A stretch of DNA of 64,000 bases from Apteryx mantelli. Its lineage: Eukaryota > Chordata > Aves > Apterygiformes > Apterygidae. Shown piece after piece: positions 60,170 to 64,000 of the stretch. How positions within the stretch are numbered: the stretch's first letter is position 1; each line of letters starts with the position of its first letter. The position numbers and the translations under genes were made by a program. The notes beneath the pieces are model-generated. The model did no database searches, had not been told where the DNA came from, and worked only from the letters and a program-made list of their open reading frames with translations. The DNA is taken from contig NC_089978.1 of the NCBI RefSeq assembly GCF_036417845.1, forward strand, positions 138,378,288 to 138,442,287. The letters are read 5' to 3'.

Positions 60170-60177
60170 TGACGTCA
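60170..60177. promoter_or_regulatory. TIGAR: Perfect palindromic CRE, TGACGTCA
   Basis: A full cAMP response element in GGTGACGTCACC, about 125 bp upstream of the TIGAR ATG, 16 bp from the CCAAT box. CREB/ATF binding is inferred. Confidence 0.6.
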
Positions 60178-60420
60178 CCGCCTCTGCCCGGCCCGCGGGC
60201 CTTCGGCGGCTGCGCGCGTGCCCGGTCACTGGCCGTGCTCCTCCTCCCCTACCCAGGCAGTTCGGTCCTGCGCTACTTCCCCGACGCCGCGCAGTCGCCC
60301 CAGCAGCCCCCTCCGGGAGAGGGGGGAGGAGAAATAGGTAGGACCACCCTACTCACTAGCCCTCCGATTTATGCTGGTTTAAGGCGACTGCGTGAGTGCA
60401 GCTTGACGCCTAGCTGAATG

Positions 60421-63400
60421 CAAAAGAGCCCTGTTAGAGGGCATCCTCTTCAGAACAGACTTACAATCCCTCTTCCCCCGTCCTGTGGCCAACTGTGCAC
60501 AAGGCTTACACGCGGCATGAAAAAGGATCAGGCACAGCAACAGGTCACTAGGTATACTGGGTAAAGGCACTCCAGTGAAACAAATCCTTGAGTCATCTGT
60601 TCAGTATTCCGTGTTTTATAAGTGATACACATAACTTACCATGTTTACAAAACTTTCATTGGTACACATGGAAAAAAATGGTTAGTAATATTTGTGGAAA
60701 ACTCATTTCCAGTGTAAAAGTGTTTGATTTGTTTCACAAAGAAAGCTCCAGTTTGTTTAATGCCAAGTGCTTGCTTCAGCTGCAAAAACACTTTGTGTAA
60801 GAACTTCTTTTGCATCAAAACCGCACTGCAACCATTCCAAAAGATCATCACAACGACAAGCAGATGCTTAGACACACAATTACTTGCCTGCTTTCCTGAA
60901 CGATGGTTTTTTTCCACATTAAATATGTTTGAGGCTGCAGCACATGGATTCATTATCTTCATATTTGGCAGAAAGTGTGGGACAGATGCAGCTTGATAAC
61001 ATGTTTGGCGGAAGTGTGTGTGCTGGGGGAAATCTAGCTTTATGTGGCTGCAAATACATCATCTAATGCAGGTATGTGCATTGCACCAATCAACCCTAAC
61101 CCCCCCCCCACGTGTTTAGAATATTCATTTTTAAAAATTGAAGATTTTGCTCAGCAGTTACCACCATTCTTGGAAAATAATAGAGAAGAGGAATGGGGCT
61201 GGGAGAAAAAGAAAAACTGAACTGAACATGCCCACCTACCAATCACCCCCCCACCCCTGCAGACAAATACACACATCACTGTGATGTTTGGAAACTCAGG
61301 AATAAAGCTGACATCTGAGCTCAATAAGCTAAATCAGCTCTACTCTTTTTCCTAGCAGTATTCTTTCTGGGGCCAGCTGACAGCATTTGTGGGAGGATAC
61401 AGGATATATCTGCATTTTGTGGTTCATGCTCTTGTTGCCTATGTATTCTTCCCTGTGTGGGTAAATCGAGGGATTCTTTCTTCAGTTCTTAGGGTTTGAT
61501 GTTCAAGCTGTCACTTTCCCTAGTGAGAATAGACAAAGCAAAAGAAAAGAAGTCTTACACAAATAGAAATCATTTTGCTGTTCCTTCCCCACCTCCTGTT
61601 TTTAAACAGTTCATGAGAAAATGCACATATCAGCAAACTGCAAGTGTGCAATGTGGGATATGTTTTCTTAACAGAAATAGAACATTCACCTCAGGAAAGG
61701 CCTTACTCAGAAATATTAAGGCTCTGAAATGGATGACATTATAGAAAAATAGTCATAACAAATTGGACAAATCATGGCTCTATTATTAAATAGGATAACA
61801 GGTAATATGTATTTTACGGAGGCAAAAAGCAGGGAAAGAAATGGGAAAGTCACTTAAGGGTGAACAAAATCATCCAGTGAGTTATGAATAATAATAGTGC
61901 TAAGGAACTGAGAAAATGCAGTTTGAAATTAATACTTTAATCGTTTTGCTAATAGTGATTTCTAATAGACAATGAGAGTAATGATCCCACTGCTGTTTAA
62001 CACTGCTGGCAAAATGGACAAAGTAACAGAAGAAACAGTTTCAAATCATCCTTTTCCCTCAGAAAGCTGGTCTAGATAAGACTATAGATTTCAGACAATC
62101 TGATTAATTAATCAAAATATTATTTGGTCAGATAGCATATTTCCTTTCGAATTTCACAACAGGATGGAATAAATACCATCCAAAAATCAGTCATTTGAGA
62201 AATTCTTCTGGGTTGCCCAGAGACCTGGCCTAACTTTTGAACTTGGTTTATGTTTTAACAGATGAAAATTCTGACTCAAAACTAAAACATAATTAGCAGT
62301 TTAAAACACATGATAAATTTTAAAAACACCAGTGGGTCTGTTTCATTCCCTTTTTATCATCCTTAGACAGTGTGGTACAACTTTGTATTTCTACAGTGCT
62401 TTTCCTCCACCGATTTCAGAACTGACATTTTCAAATGAAGAAATTAATGACATTTCTAGCTTCTAAATGATCCAGTGCCAAATGACTCAGCTCTAACCTG
62501 GTTCTATTGTATCACCATTAAAAACTGTTTTGTTATGGTGATAAGCCCCCAGCTGTGTTTCAAGCATGTTTTAAATGTACAAGAAACAAATGTGAGTTAA
62601 GACTATTAGCACCTATAATCTTTTAAGTGCATCTTTTGATACAGGTCACTCTGCCAAAGTGACAGCCCCTCAGGCAAAGAAGTTTTAAGAGACTTTGTCT
62701 GATGTCACACAATTCAGTTTTGTGAGTGAAAGAGCTTGAAAGGCCTTAACTTCTGATTTATAACCTTTTTTGACTACCAGATTACGTTTTCTCTTTCCAT
62801 TATTTATTTCTCTATCTTTGCTCCTGTCTTCTCCTTCATCCTGGTAGTATGGGTATATTGTTGAGCCTATTTTTGAATTAAACCACTAAAACAAATGCTT
62901 ATAGAGTATAACGTGCTGACACAAGACAAGAAGCTCATTCAAGGAGGAATAAGTATTTTGAAGAAGTCCTCTTAGAAAAAAAGTCTTTTGTGGAGCTGGA
63001 AATTGAAAATTTTCAAATGGGAAAATTTTACTCAAAAGATGTTTTGAAACTTGAATAATGTTGACCAACCAGTAAAGTCATCATCATATGTGGATTGCGT
63101 ATCATTAACATCAGACAATATCAGCAGTCCAGGGAGAGTTCATTTAGTCCACATGAAACAACAGTTAACAATTAGAAATGTAAAACTGAAATCGTAAGAT
63201 GGGCTGTATCCTCTACAGACCACTTGTCATATCAGGATTTCATCGCTTCCAGCTCTTAGAAACACACCAGCCCAGCAGAAACTTAGGCTGATTTTTTTCT
63301 GAATGCTTTCTTCCCTTCCTCCCCCTCTCCCCTCCCCACCCCCCACCTCTCCCTACCTAATATGCTTCTTGAGAATGTGTTGCCACTAAAGAAATTCATA

Positions 63401-64000
63401 ACTTGATCAAATCCTGATGCGGAGATTATGCCATGGATAGTTGTCCTCAAATTTGACAGTCTGGAGATATGGTTGTATAATACCTTTATAGCAACTTACA
63501 TTCATTGCTTTCATGGAGAAATAATACTAGGAAAGTGTTTAATTATTTTTAAGTCATCTTTCAGTGTGACACACCAGCTGCAAACAGGAAGCAGAGCCAG
63601 CCGCATGTGATTGTCCACTGAACAGAAAACCTCCAGTGCTTCTGCAGCAGCACTTGAGACCTTTTTGTGCAAAACCCAAAGTGTAAAACTTCAAGTCATG
63701 GGTGCATGTGTTCTGGTTGATGAAGGCATTCAGGTGAGTTGCAAGATAAGTGAAAAAATTCAGTTAAGCATTTTTTTTTTCTGAAGGACATCAAACCCCA
63801 CGCAGCTCCTCAAGGAGCTCCCAGAATAGCTGTAGTTGTAAAGTTACATTACTGTCATCTAGTGGTCCTCATGAAATACGCAGCCTCAGATTCCACAGTC
63901 TCATTCAGTAATTTCCCATTCAAGTTTTGTATTTCACTTAATTACATATGCAATCTCTTGCTTTGGTGCTGCTAGCCATCAAAGAGAATCACATCCAGAT
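60421..64000. other. Right flank, no coding exon; possible CCND2 3' UTR
   Basis: No coding exon supported. By synteny CCND2 should lie to the right on the minus strand, with its 3' end nearest. A minus-strand AATAAA at 62803-62808 is a candidate end of its long 3' UTR. A MIR-like relic is at 62385-62500 and another trace at 62655-62735. A C-rich tract lies at 63310-63355. Confidence 0.35.
62385..62500 (-). repeat. Possible MIR-like SINE relic
   Basis: Reads TTTGTATTTCTACAGTGCTT and ACATTTTCAAATGAAGAAAT, like the reverse of a CORE-SINE tail and core. A second trace, GTCTGATGTCACACAATTCA, at 62655-62735 resembles the MIR head. Both are very old. Confidence 0.4.

Larger units (their letters stand above)
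59640..60420. promoter_or_regulatory. TIGAR: CpG-island promoter of TIGAR
   Basis: The only long stretch in the window dense in CpG and G+C, centred on the TIGAR start codon. TATA-less, as usual for a housekeeping gene. Upstream of the ATG it has an inverted CCAAT box and a CRE. It may also drive a divergent transcript, but no conserved frame points away from TIGAR. Confidence 0.9.

Noticed and set aside
59806-60417. 203- and 132-codon open frames in the CpG island
   Set aside because: Stops are rare in very GC-rich DNA. The translations are Pro/Arg/Ala-rich and cover TIGAR exon 1 in antisense; no conserved block.
1-64000. Endogenous retrovirus, Polinton, CRISPR, operon or toxin system
   Set aside because: No LTR pair, no gag, pol or env-like frames, no repeat-spacer array and no bacterial gene organisation were seen. 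The only reverse transcriptase text belongs to CR1 LINEs.

Overview
The window is vertebrate, almost certainly avian, nuclear DNA. The evidence is genes split by GT-AG introns, a 2.9 kb CR1 LINE with the typical octamer 3' end, only faint MIR-like and older CR1 relics, a single CpG island, and no primate- or rodent-type SINEs. I cannot name the species. The block carries three conserved protein genes in the order FGF6 (+), FGF23 (+), TIGAR (-). This is the order of the human 12p13 block (CCND2-TIGAR-FGF23-FGF6) seen from the other strand, so CCND2 is expected just past the right edge.

Layout. 1-1153: upstream flank of FGF6. 1412-4905: FGF6, three coding exons, 206 aa. 4906-28998: about 24 kb of intergenic DNA holding one well-preserved 5'-truncated CR1 (15129 to about 17975, minus strand), three older CR1 tails, short tandem repeats and palindromic repeat relics. 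29128-32053: FGF23, three coding exons, 254 aa, with a TATA box at 28999 and a probable 2 kb 3' UTR. 34106-47000: intergenic, with two much older CR1-like relics. 48020-60046: TIGAR, six coding exons on the minus strand, 278 aa, starting in a CpG island at about 59640-60420. 60421-64000: no coding exon seen; it may include the far 3' UTR of CCND2.

The genes are neighbours by ancient synteny, not an operon. FGF6 is a secreted paracrine FGF of muscle. FGF23 is an endocrine FGF controlling phosphate and vitamin D through FGFR and Klotho. TIGAR is a cytosolic histidine phosphatase that lowers fructose-2,6-bisphosphate and related sugar phosphates. All three reading frames are open across every splice junction I placed by eye.

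I did not find a new biological system. The points most worth a second look are: a bird-type FGF23 tail with two Klotho-site-like repeats and no cysteine; an RHA instead of RHG catalytic motif in TIGAR; a GC-AG intron in TIGAR; a perfect CRE in the TIGAR promoter; and a cluster of palindromic repeat relics in and around FGF23. Family assignments rest on remembered sequences, not on searches.
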